From Sistotremastrum niveocremeum HHB9708 (lineage: Eukaryota; Basidiomycota; Agaricomycetes; Sistotremastrales; Sistotremastraceae): a stretch of 64,000 nt of DNA. This document shows positions 1 through 12,386 of this stretch, piece after piece. The position numbers and the translations under genes are program-made. Position 1 is the stretch's first letter; each line of letters opens with the position of its first letter. Location of the stretch: positions 186,001-250,000 of the forward strand of contig KV419394.1 of the NCBI GenBank assembly GCA_001630475.1. The letters are read 5' to 3'. The notes beneath the pieces were generated by a model that did not search any database, was not told the origin of the DNA, and saw only the letters and a program-made list of their open reading frames with translations.

Positions 1-293
1 CTGATATTACATATCACAGCAAGTGCAGAGCACACGGATCCTATAGCTAGAAAAGACTGCTGTGTTTCAATCTCATGAACTCTGTGGTATTCATGATCAA
101 TATATTATTTTGAGGTACGACTATCAATAATGCATGGGCCATATTATTGGCTCAGACTGCATCACTACTGCATCGGCTGTCAGGACAGTCCGATCGAGTC
201 TAAGAAGCCGCAACGCGTCCAATTTGCAATTGCTTCCGCCGAATTCGTCAACCCACATCTGTATGTGTGCGGTGAGCTCTGGCCACGACAAAG

Positions 294-2670
294 ATGACTA
301 CTCTACTTTTTGGCCAGTCACAATATGAGGACATACGGGAGGTATTAGAATTGACATATCCGGATTTTACTGAAACAGACGCATGGGTATGCCATTCTCC
401 AATCAATTTCGCAACTGCAATCTGATCCAGCGATGTTTTTATTGCGCCCTTTGTCAGGGTAAAACTCCCTTTCGAGATGTTGTAGACCAAGGTCTATCTG
501 AGGCCTATGTCTGTGACACCACTGCACGTATCTTGGGGTTGATGAAGGAATTCTCTCTGGTTGGTTCGTTTCCCAACAGCATGTTCCACAACGGCGCTAA
601 AGCCTATTCCCCATCATCCGCGCAGAAATCCACGCAAATTAAAGCCATCGTATTATCCGCAACACGCTTGTCCATACACCTGTTTCATGACTGGGCGAAA
701 GAAATCCAGGCTGTCGACGCAATCGCGTATCTAGTCAAGGCCCTACTCGATGTTTTCTACGCTTACTGCTCGCGTGCAAGTTCTTTTGGGCTGGAGGTCA
801 GGCTTTCTTGATAAGAAATGTGATGGGCTACCGACACAATGATGTAGTCAAGAGCAGAGGATCTTGGAGCAACGCGACTGATTGTCAAGAAACTGCAGCT
901 GTGGATAGAGCTTTCGGGCGAAGCTCTTGACTCTCTGAAAAGGATCCCTGTGAGACGTTTCCTAGGTTCCACATTTCATTATCTCATGCCGCGATTTTTC
1001 AAGGTGGTCCCCAATGTGACTAAAACAGAATCCATTCTAAACTTGGTCACTCAGTTGCTCTTCCTTGGCCGAATGCTCGAGTCTGAAGAGTCGAAGCGGG
1101 ATTATATCCATGAGTCAGAATATCGCTCCGTCGAAGAGGTGCGTTGACATGCAGTGGATGAACCTATTCCCAGTGACGCAAACCGGACATGGTCCCAGGT
1201 GAAATCATTGACATCTGCTATTGATAAGAAAGACGCCGAAATCGCTAGTCTTGAACAAGTTGTACGTTTTTGGGCCATTGCCCATGCATTTCGTTCAAGT
1301 AATTGTTGAGTTCACATAGGGAAACGTGCTGGCTCGTCAAGTGAGTGTCCATCTGTCGTCAATGAGCACAGCGGCAAATATTAAGTTTCTTCAAGGTACA
1401 GGATTACGAAGTCACAATATCGGATCTGAAAGCGCGAGTTCGTGACATCTGTTCGAACCAACTTCAAAGTTACGCTGACTACCTGACTAGCTAGAGGCAT
1501 CAAAAACAGCGCAGAAGGAAGCGGCTGAGAACAGAAGGCAGGTGGAGGACTTATTGACATCCGTGAGTCCATCGCTACGTCCCACCCAATCATTCAGTCA
1601 AGTACTTGTAATAGTTTCCAATGCTGAATTCAAAGCAGCCATGTCTTCCCGATCGAAAGCCTCTCGTGTCACCCGCTGCAGCTTTAACTGAAGCCCCCGA
1701 TGATGTGAGGACATTGGCTCCTGTTTGACGTCTGGTACAATCCGTTGATTACTAAATGATGATAGTCCCTTCCCCTCCTCGTGAATCCACATCGACCATG
1801 GCCTGCTCTGGTCTTACATGCACCTGTAACCTTGCATCGTACGGAGATCAGAAACTTCAGTCGTTCAGCACTCGCCGAGCTCTTGGGCGGCGGGCAACAA
1901 GCAACAGTAATGAAGTGGGTCCCGAGCATCCTTTGCCCACTAAAGCGAATCTCGAATATCTGATACGTATATTCCAGCATTTCCGACAAGAGCCTGAAAC
2001 CAATCGCCGCCGCTCATGCTGTCCGACAACTCTTGTACGCAAGTTGCGTTGGGAATCCTGGGTGTCCGCGACAGCCGGGGATGTCGGGGTATGTCAATAT
2101 CGGTCTAGGCCGCGACGTCGAGCAATTTCTCAAGGAGGAAATTCGACACCTGTTTGCTGGAACGACGATTAACAGAGGCAAGACAATGTATTGCTATATG
2201 GGAAAATATAAGTGTAGGCGTCGCCACCCACTCCCAGTTTCTAAATGGCTAGAAAGGACGGACGAGGTACGTTACATTGTACCAAACTTGGAATATCGCT
2301 GACTGCGATGCCGGAATATTAGGAGCAGCTCGAATATGCAAGTTATACTCAAGCAAAGACGAAAGATCTTCAAACGCAGGACATCAAAACTATTCGATCT
2401 CACTACGAGAAGGGGCGCCTCTTTCTTCCTTGTGTGGAGGTCGAGTTTATCGAATACGACCTTGGTCTGGCTAAGGCTCTCGCGGAAGCGGATCCTGGAT
2501 GTAATGAGAATGCGAACAGCCCTCAGAAAAGGAAAACGCGACGGAGGCGAACGATCAGTGAACCTGTGTCAGACTCGGAATCAGGGGGAATGATGGACGA
2601 ACTGGACGACTCGGATTCCGACGAATCGACGACAGATCAAAGGTCTCCGAAGAAGAGTAGACAATGCTAA
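294..2670 (+). CDS. Coiled-coil protein with DUF6697-like C-terminal region
   Basis: A multi-exon gene. The first exon starts at 294 (MTTLLFGQSQYEDIREV) and ends at a GT donor at 387. Later exons carry a helical segment around 840-1140 and short coiled-coil pieces around 1200-1560 rich in Glu, Lys and Gln. From about 1800 the pattern resembles DUF6697 of Agaricomycetes: FSRSALAELLGGG, then PRQPGMSGY, then YMGKYK and PLPVSKW. The protein ends with a basic KRKTRRRR stretch, a possible nuclear signal, an acidic Ser/Asp run and a stop at 2670. The domain call is from memory of the family pattern. Middle exon borders are uncertain and the function is unknown. Confidence 0.55.
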
Positions 2671-5600
2671 GGGGCCTCTCTTTTGTACTCAGAACTGTTG
2701 TATCGTCACTGTGTACTTTCTTGTCACTTCTCTCACAGCAGTAGCATAATCCAGACGTCTGGCTTGATTCGATGCGTATACAGGGCGGCCGAATTTGAAG
2801 TCACCAAGAGAGAGAACTGTAGATAGGTTCAGGTCGTTTGCTTCAAATTCAATTACGGTCGGGCATAATACTCACCGGACACTGTCAAGACTGCTGTCAA
2901 GTTAAATTCCTACTGTGATCGAGTTTACTAGCGATGAGCACCAGAAAGCTTGATGCATTGACAATCATAAAAAACCAATGCCTGCCGTCCGTCAAACGTC
3001 AGGAGCGACGACGCACGACATTCGATGAGTTGTATCTTGTGTTTCCCCATGCCTGCCTTCTGGATGAGCCGTAGGGCAGTAAACGAAAGTCCTACTGGCG
3101 TTGATCTCTGGGCTAGCTCTTTGTTTTGAAGTCCCCGCACCGCAGCGCGACGTTGGATGCATGAAAAAGCATCGCGGTGTGAAGCGACAGCGAAACAAGG
3201 TCTTAACAAGGTCTTACCAAGGCAGTCATATCAGCCATAGCCCCAGGCCACGGAGGTCCCAGCCTGAGCTCCGAGCGAATGCCAATGTGAAAGTCCTCTA
3301 AAATGGTGCTAAACGAGCTGGGTCTCGTTCCATACAGGACGACAGGCTGAATGCCTCTTGAATAAAGATGGCTGATATAGCATCAAATGAGCGTGTCGAA
3401 CCATGTACTGGGCAAAGGAGAGGAGTGACAATGCGCCGCAACTCGAAGAGAGTGCGGTCACCGGTTGCTCCCGACTCTCTCGCAGTAGACACTGCATGTA
3501 ATGCTGGTACCTCAGACTCCCGCATATACCGCCTGCTATTCTATGCCTCCTGTAACTAGTTCCATGGAATCCTGGAAGACGGGAACAGTTACCAACCCTT
3601 TGTAGACGGTGATGCCGCTTCTACGACAGCCATAACTGGGTGCTATTGTCTTGGATATTGTAAGATGACCAGCAAACAATAGTGGCGTAAAAATCACTCA
3701 CCTTACTCTTACAGTTCCCCACAATAAATAGTGACCGCGACATTCATCGACGCACGAGTGATGCCATTCAACAACAGGCTCCTGCGATGCGGTTTCAGTC
3801 CTACGGGGTCCAGAGGGCGACCTTACATTCACAAAACCGCACAGAGAGAGTAGAGAATAATTTTTCAGATCCACTTCACTGTTCTTGATGCGTTATCATG
3901 AAGATAGCAGCTCGATGTTGGTCGGTTTCTACTCAAAAATTCTTGTTTCACTCGAAGAGGCGTCATGAGCAGACTCGGAGGTTTCTTATTGGGAGACGAG
4001 GAATTGACCTAACGGGAATGGAGATGTCAAAAAGTGTTGGTTAGAAAGGCGAGTATGTTCTCGACTGTCACTCAACCGACGTTGACCTTATAGCAGCCAG
4101 CCCAGATGACACTGACGAAGCGGCCTCCCATTTCGGATATCCCTTCATTTTTGATGAAAATGAGAACCATATCCTGTCGGATTCCCCCCGAGGTCGAACA
4201 CTGGGTAAATCGTTATATTTTAGAATCTTCTGGGATTTGACTGGAGCATTGGATAGCCATATTTGGATGCTGCGTTCTTCGACTTTCGGACAAATTTTCA
4301 TTTTCATTGTGTTTCCCTATCATTCCTTCAAATTGTGAGCCATCTTCAGAATCGACTTCTGTTGGGAAGAATACTGACCATAATACTGTTTAGTTCCCTC
4401 CATATGGCTCGAATACCAACACCTCTAATCAGTCGATAGTGGTCGGTCGATCGCGACAACCGGTATCACGAAGCTCATGAAGGTCGAAAGTCCAAGGTTT
4501 GGATGCGTCGGCCTTGTGTAGTGAATTCTGACGGTATTGCGCTGCCACACCTGCGTTCCCTATCCGATAAGAAAGGGAGTTCTCACAAGGCAAAAGAGCG
4601 AACATTACAACATATACCATTGTGGCTATTGCGAATTTTTGTTGAGAGTTTGCGCTTTAGATCCAATCGCGGAGCTGCGCCGACGCTCGGCGTTCACCTT
4701 CTCTCATGGCCAACACTGCATGTGCTCAGTATGCACCACCCTCAGATGCGATACGCGAAGCAGACAAGACGTTCCTCGCATGAAGCACACCCCTTTCGAT
4801 CTGGCTCATTATAATGAACCGGCGAAGGGGTGAACGAGCTGTCGAGGATTGATCCTCCTGTCCTCAGCATCGATCCAACATGGCCAAACAGAGATGATGC
4901 TTCTGACGGTGAGGATTACAATGAACTCCACCTCACCTCTACCACAGACTGAATTGTCACCAGTTGCTTACGCCTAGCCTAGCCTGATTGATTTCATGCG
5001 ATCCCTGCTGAACTCCTTCGCTGCAGTACGATTCTAGAGTGTCGTGAAGCAACGATGTTACTCAGTTTTGCAGAAGGCAGAAGAGTTTGAACCGTCGCAT
5101 TCCTCAGTCGATCCTGTCCGCGAAGTAGGAGCCTCGAGTCCTTGGTGATGGCGATCGACCATACTGCCGGTGCCTAAGCTTCCGCGTCCCATACAGAAGG
5201 AGCGAAGACGAATTTCAGACATCCACTCTATGCATCCACATAAACCGTGATATCTTCCGGCTCCTAGGTTATCATCCGTGCAGCGCAGAAAAGTGAGTAT
5301 TCTTCACCGTTCATGCCTTTCAGTCTGTCTAACATGGCCCGCGCAGAGACTATGTAATGCCTGGCGTCGGCAGGAAGCACGACACCGGCATGCTACACAT
5401 GGGTCTTCTATGCTTCTTCAGTCAATATCCTGTACCCCGAAGTACGTCACTTACGATCAAACCCATGTCATTTTTCCTGTCGCCATCAATTCCATCGAGG
5501 TATAATCAAAAAGATGGTCTTGAAGAAAATCCAAGTCTTGAAGACTGGTAACAGGGACTCGCCGTCAATCATACTGCCAGTTGTCGAACCAGGTATGTCC

Positions 5601-7445
5601 TCGATACGGCTCACGAGCGTTGTGAAGCCCAATGCCACGCTGGCGAGCTCACTCAAGGCTGGGCGTCGAGAGGGGAGGCCGATCTTCGTCAAAGGCAGCT
5701 CTGTGAGGAGCCTGACCTCCAACTTCCTTCAGGGTGGCACCGATAGCCTTATCGTAGCGTCGTTGTGGAAGAGGATGAATGGCAGAGGAGGGGGAGGGAT
5801 GAACTTACATTCCCAACTCGAAGCGGGCTTTCAACTCGTTTTGCTGGATTGGGCTCCCAGGCTGAGGAGGCAGAACCAGGACAGCGGTGGTCTCTGGCCA
5901 TCTCAGACAGTTTCATTTGACCTTTATGCTCTGCTTTCTATGACTCCCTTTTTACCAATTCAACCTTCGTCGCAAGCCAAATTGACGCGCCTTTTATCGC
6001 CCACTCACTAGAATGGTCCTCTTTTTCGCGTGGCTATAGCGGCTTGGATATCCCGTCTTCTATTCCACCATGTTGAAGACCGGTATAATTCCCAGACGCC
6101 TTGTTATGAAACCGAGAAGAGATGGAAACAACGGAGACGATGTTGAGAGTGTGTGTTCGGAATTGATATGCCCGACTTGCCCGACAGAGATATGAACAGA
6201 CGACTACGGAATCGACTTAGACTCCGCTCTTTCTGGCTTCAATCTAGCTTGTGTGGCACTGGGACGTTGAGTTATAGGTCAGCCTACAATTTTAGCTTTG
6301 CTTTGGCATCTAGTTTGCTCCTCAGTCCATGGTTCAATAGTATCCTGCACACCGGGATCACTTTTTGACGCTTTTTTCCTTGTCCTCGTCCGCTCGTTGG
6401 ACGTGTTGATCTGCACCAGTCCCTGAGTGGCACGCGAAAGTGACCCTCGTGAGTTGTCCTAGTTGTTGTCTTAGAAGAGACTGGAAATTGTTGTGTCAGT
6501 GCCACCCCCGCAAAAATCGCGTTATAGCCTCCTAGGGCCGATGTTGAAGTACAAACATGCTGCGAATCTGCCCTCAGAGCTCGAGGAACCTGCTATAGCG
6601 TTCATGTGCTAATTCCGCGACTGACTTTCACTTGCTTGTCGCTATCATGCGACTACGTTCTTCAACCTGTGCCACTCAGTCGGATGACTCCGATATGATT
6701 TCCCTCAGCTGCTATCACAAATAATGCTCTGATTAACCATCGTAGATGGTTTGGGTCCCTCTCAACAGACACGTCTGCGCCGGATGCTTTGCTCTTATCT
6801 TATAATGTGAAACTACTTTGAGACATCATGTTGGTCTCGAAATTGGTTGCCAATAAGTAAATCCCTCTCGTTTTCCAGAAAGTCTCACTATGATAACGCT
6901 AGTATATCTGAACAACTATTACTCTCTTGACGCCTGTCTCGTGCCCCGATCGCTCTTCTGGAAGGCTTGCACTCGAAATTCATGGATTCGGTCCGGCTGG
7001 GTCGAATGAACATAATATCCAAGAGGTATCTTCCGTCAAAAGACGCCCTTGGCAGGAGCAGAACTTCATATCCACCCTCAAAGCCTAATCGTGTAATGCA
7101 CTACGCCTGTCATGAGTTTGACGCCCTGAGAGCGTCTGTGGAAAGCGTAACGCAATTTTCGGCCCACCGGATAAGAAACTCACAGAGCTCCCCGGGCCGT
7201 ATCCGGCTTTTCCGACTTGCTGCCGTCCTGACGGTGACGCTACGTTTTCTCGTGAAGGTTGTCTCACAAGCGCTGCTGCGCTTCGGAATATTGTCGCAAG
7301 ATATCGACCACACGATATTCGGCATTTGCTTCCTTGGAGTTTACCTTTACGACATCGTATTCTGTCAGCAGGCGATAGAAACGAAGAGGATAGCCTCGCC
7401 TAAAGCTCTCGAGTAAAACTTCGATTCCATAAGGCTCTCAATTCT
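2671..7445. other. Gene-poor stretch, no gene supported
   Basis: About 4.8 kb without a convincing gene. There are short open frames on both strands. A minus-strand stretch at 3298-3525 looks protein-like and may continue past 3200 after an intron. A 165-codon plus-strand frame at 5514-6011 has biased composition but no motif I recognise. A RING-like frame at 4537-4833 is listed separately. The stretch may hold remnants of decayed genes. I see no terminal repeats, transposase signature or tRNA in it. Confidence 0.4.
4537..4833 (+). other. RING-finger-like open frame, probably a fragment
   Basis: A 98-residue open frame. It contains HCGYC followed some 25 residues later by GQHCMCSVC, spacing that resembles the first half of a RING finger (C-x2-C, then C/H pairs). 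The following CP-x-C pair expected of a RING is not visible; the frame runs into DVPRMKHTPFDLAHYNEP and stops. I could not place convincing exons around it. It may be one exon of an undetected gene or a relic. Chance resemblance is possible. Confidence 0.25.
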
Positions 7446-7739
7446 ATGCGCATGACTGTGCGTCTCTCTGATTGGAAATCTGGCACTCTTATCAAACTGG
7501 GAAAACTCCATTTTTCACACACTGCACCTTGGATCAATCTGTCTGTCTGGTACACACGTCTTCTCGATTTCAATCATGAGACTGCAGTCTCCACACTTCT
7601 TTACCTTCCTATCGACCCTGAGTGGGGTATCTACGTGTTATCCTGGTTAGTTTCCAGAGCGCCTGTTCAATCTGAGGCACGTATCAAAAACTCTGCCGAC
7701 AGTTTGGCTGAACGGCTGGTATGCATACTGGTTGAATAG
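7446..7739 (+). CDS. Short hypothetical open frame
   Basis: An uninterrupted 97-codon frame with ATG at 7446, where a second ATG follows two codons later, and stop at 7737-7739. It is rich in Trp, Leu and aliphatic residues (for example WINLSVWYTRLLDFNHE and LPIDPEWGIYVLSW) and looks more protein-like than its shadow frames. There is no motif I recognise, no signal peptide and no clear neighbouring exon. Its end overlaps the 3' end of the minus-strand gene at 7684-8333. It may be spurious. Confidence 0.22.
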   Translation: MRMTVRLSDWKSGTLIKLGKLHFSHTAPWINLSVWYTRLLDFNHETAVSTLLYLPIDPEWGIYVLSWLVSRAPVQSEARIKNSADSLAERLVCILVE

Positions 7740-8333
7740 GCGACACCCATTGATCATATGATCGTGATGCATCTGTACGTCCAAGCTTGAGAATTTGCTT
7801 CAGTAATTCATTGACTGGAATGATTGGATTACTGGACCTGATATCTGTTGGTCCTTTCCGAGTTCTGTGCCTGGCATCAGCATACCTCTTGAGCGACCCT
7901 GAAATGATAGTCGCCTCCTCGCCTGCTAAGATCCAGGTATTGCTCGTCTCTTTGGAAATCGTCACGAGATCAATAATCAACACTTAAAACACTCGATGCG
8001 CAGTCAGCACGGAAACGGAACACTAGCTCGTCATGAAATAAGAATATTCCATTTCCCCGCATTAGCACTGCTTTCCCTTCAGGGCTCATGATCTCCAAAC
8101 ATGCTTCCGACTCAAGCTCGTCCAAGAAATTCCAGAAGACCTCTTTCTCCTCTTCGCACCTCTTTCTATTTAGAATTCCACCCAAAAAAGCGCTGGCGCG
8201 TAAGACTCTAGTGAGCACCGCCACACCGAGCTTGAAGAGACTATTCTCACTCGAGTACGGATTTGGTTATGTTGTCCCCGCGATACTCCGAAATATTCCT
8301 TCTACATCCGTTCTTTCCGACCTTGTCGCTCAT
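7684..8333 (-). CDS. Hypothetical protein, three exons
   Basis: Read on the minus strand from ATG 8333. Exon 1 is 8251-8333, exon 2 is 7993-8207 and exon 3 is 7684-7925. Both introns (8208-8250 and 7926-7992) have GT-AG borders, and exon phases agree, giving 179 codons. A further 51-bp GT-AG segment in the last exon could be removed without changing the frame. The centre is acidic and helical (KRCEEEKEVFWNFLDELE), followed by FLFHDELVFRFRADC. I do not recognise the family. The clean splice structure is the main argument that it is real. The C-terminal 51 bp overlap a weak plus-strand frame. Confidence 0.5.
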
Positions 8334-8747
8334 TTTGTTTGATGACCGTGCCGTGATGCCGTCCTCCGCGTCTTTTACGCTACGCTTTTAGTAGTGTGGT
8401 TGTATGAGCGTGTGTACGGTTATATTTTGGGCTGTGTTATGAGCGCGGGAGGATAGATGGAATGTTTCTTTGAAGAACACGCTATGCATGAATGTGCGAG
8501 TCGCGTCCGAGTCTTGAGCGATAGTGGGGACGTGTACTCAGGGTTGCCAGAGAAGAGTAATAACATTAGTAGATTTTGAATCGCCTTCTGGAATGCATAC
8601 AATGACCTAGCGATATTGCGACAACGACGCAACAATGGTGACGCAGCCTGGAATCTGGTGGTACTCGGGCTATCTCCAAGTCCCACCATACCATACCGTA
8701 CCATAGAGTTCATGACCGTAGTATAGTCAAATTGCAATTGCGCCAAG

Positions 8748-10369
8748 TTACTCAGCCTTCTTTCCTTTTCCCTTTCCTTTTTCTCTAACGTCGCCACCCA
8801 ACCAGAGTGCACTAAAGATGACGAAACCAATACTAGTGCTAATTGCACCTGCGTAATAAGGCCATGCCGAGCTCAGGAATCGGGGATACCCATCATGTCG
8901 GGGTGGGACGAGTGGGACTACGATTGCACTATGCAAATGGGTCCATCTAAGCCATAGTAGCCATAGTGTTAATATCGATTACGAAATGATATGAGATGTG
9001 AGAGAGAGGGTACGAACCCTTTTCGTTTGTAGTCTACGACGAATTTGAATACGCCATGTCTGTCGGGGGCACGGAATGTGACTGAGTAATGGCCTGGTGC
9101 ACCTTTGATGGGGGGCAGGGCGGTGCGGATGTGGGGGTCGAGCATTGTGTATTCGAGTTGGAGGTCGGTTATGCCAGAGTAGGGTTTCCAGGTTGATGTT
9201 TTCGCGTCGAATCGATCAATGTCGATGCTGTAGACCTGAAGTAACCTCAGTATTCTGAATCTAATTAAATTCATAAAAACGCACGATTTCGTCTTTGGTT
9301 GTGTAATGGTCACGAGGGTAATTCTCGCCAAGGAGATGGTGAGAGGTGTTCGCAATGCGTAAAACGAGAGACTCCTGGAACGTCCAAGCAGCTACATCCT
9401 TGGAGAATTGTTCATTCCCAGATTTAACGCCCCTGTACAACTAAATCAGTCATGACTTCACACAAAAATGAAGAAAACTCACTCAAGAGCCTCAGCATTA
9501 GCAAATTCATCCCCAAACACATCAACCCCTCCAACCCAAGTCACCCTCGCCCCACTAACAGTCTGGAATCCACTAACAACGCCCATCGAGCCTCCCGCCC
9601 AAAGACCCTCTCCTCCTTTCTCCACAGCGTCAGCAATAGACTCAGAACCCCTATCACTCTCCGTATCACTCGCAAAGCTCTCTTTGGGAGCTTTGAGAAT
9701 AGGTACCAAGCGCGGATTTTCACCGTACGCGTGTGAGATGCCTTTGAATAGTACTGGACCGAGATTTTTGGAGAGGATGGGGGCGTTGGGGGTGTTTTGG
9801 GGTGTTATGGCGAGTGTTGTTGGGGGGTGAGGGCGGGAGGGGAAGTGAGAGATGAGGGGTGTGTTTGGGGGCGGGAGGATGAGTGAGAATTCGGCGGCGA
9901 GGGATGAGAGGGGTGTTGTGGATGGTGAGAGTGCTATAAGCACGTTGACGCGGTTTTCGAGGAGGGTTATTATTGATTGAGGTGTTATGTCGGATGCAAA
10001 GTCTTTGGTATCGTCGTTAGCTTCTTAGGTTATGGTTAGAGAACGCACGACGTACTTTTTGTTGTTGGTGCAAAGAATATGACGTGCGAGAATGCGGGGA
10101 TGTCATCCTCTAGAATGACTGGTTTTTCGTCTTTTGGAGCGCGGAATGTAAGGTCGTAGCCTTTCGCTATATATAACGAGAATAACGATGAGCAGAGAGC
10201 ATAGGTATCGTAAAGCCGAAGTCGTACACTCAAGACCGTCAAAGAAGATCGAGAACTGTTCCCGCGAGAGTTTAGGCTCCAAAACGACCAAGACAGAATT
10301 TCCAGCCGAGCTAGTCGCAGCGCTCAAGCCCACCAGAAGAGCCGTCGTCAGCAACGAAAGGAGACGCAT
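8748..10369 (-). CDS. WBP1: OST48/WBP1 subunit of oligosaccharyltransferase
   Basis: Subunit of the ER complex that transfers the glycan from dolichol pyrophosphate to Asn in nascent proteins. Six exons: 10228-10369, 10056-10166, 9483-10002, 9285-9432, 9018-9235 and 8748-8946, giving 446 codons; the third exon could instead begin at 10023, also in frame. The first residues form a signal peptide (MRLLSLLTTALLVGLSAA). The body ends in the family hallmarks FRAPDRHGVFKFVVDYKRKG, VPPRHDGYPRF and AWPYYAGAISTS, the last inside the single C-terminal membrane helix. A Lys-rich tail (KGKGKGKK) faces the cytosol. The length is close to yeast Wbp1 (430). It is transcribed away from adenylate kinase. Confidence 0.95.
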
Positions 10370-11213
10370 AGTGTCTACGAGCGTATTGCCAGTTCTGCTA
10401 CACTCGACTGGAGAGACGGACACGTATTGACGCTATTTCCGGAACGCGTGTAATACAACCAAATAGGGCCAAATACTGTCTACAGGCTACAGCTTGCGAT
10501 GAAGGTGACGACAGGAACGAGTCTTGGCTGCTAGACTCATCACGAGTCGAAACACGTCAATCCTGGCATCGTATCATTCACATTGAAAAAAGTACATCGT
10601 GTTTCGTGTTTCGCGCGTATCAGCTGACTCGCCATCCATCCTATGATTCCCATCCTGGACCAGTCGTGCGTCAGGATTACATGTCGATGAAGATGTCGTG
10701 CATCGTGTATGGGGTCGATCAGCCACACATACGATTGCTCAGTTCCAACAGAATGTTCAAGGTAGAGCTATCCACTCGTGTAGTAGAACATGATGATAGA
10801 AAAGTCAGAATAACAGAACAGAACGCACAGTACAGCCTCGACACAGCCTCGTTCGTAATCACCAGCATGATCCCAAGACATCTACTAGCGCCATGAATAT
10901 TCTCTAGGAAACGACGAACAACAGCCCTGCTCGTTCGCCGCGGACGACAACGGCTATCCGGCTCGGACAATGACGAAAGGGTGTCGGGCACGTCGAGGAC
11001 GGTGTCGAAATAAATATATTGAAATTTTGGGGCGCGGGAAGGGAAGAGTCGGTCGCCGGGCTCGGGAATATTCGGAGATTTTATTTTATTCTGATTTGAT
11101 AAGCATGCTATAGCAAGTCCGGCAATATCTCCGTTCTAACTCCGACCCTCTTTCAACCGACCACGCCAACGCTATCGTCGACGAGCTAGCTCGTCCAGAG
11201 AATAGAGAACGGA
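10370..11213. promoter_or_regulatory. Divergent intergenic region, OST48 / adenylate kinase
   Basis: An 844-bp gap between the start codons of two divergently transcribed housekeeping genes. Both promoters must lie here. I see only short frames without motifs and an AT-rich stretch near 11080-11100 upstream of the kinase. No clear TATA box at a convincing distance was found. Confidence 0.4.
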
Positions 11214-12214
<1,001 letters not shown>

Positions 12215-12386
12215 TAAAATAGTCGGCGGCTGTACGCGCGCCTGATCTGATGGAGAGATCCGCTAGCACACAGACACAGCTTATATTCGATTCAGAAACC
12301 TGATCAAGTCTAAACAATGCCCGTCCTCTGATCTCACCGCCATCCACGAGCAGCACGACCTATATAACAGCGTACATCCAGAAGCC

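Noticed and set aside
8420-8848. 142-codon minus frame overlapping the OST48 end
   Set aside because: It overlaps the real last exon in another frame and has no motif.
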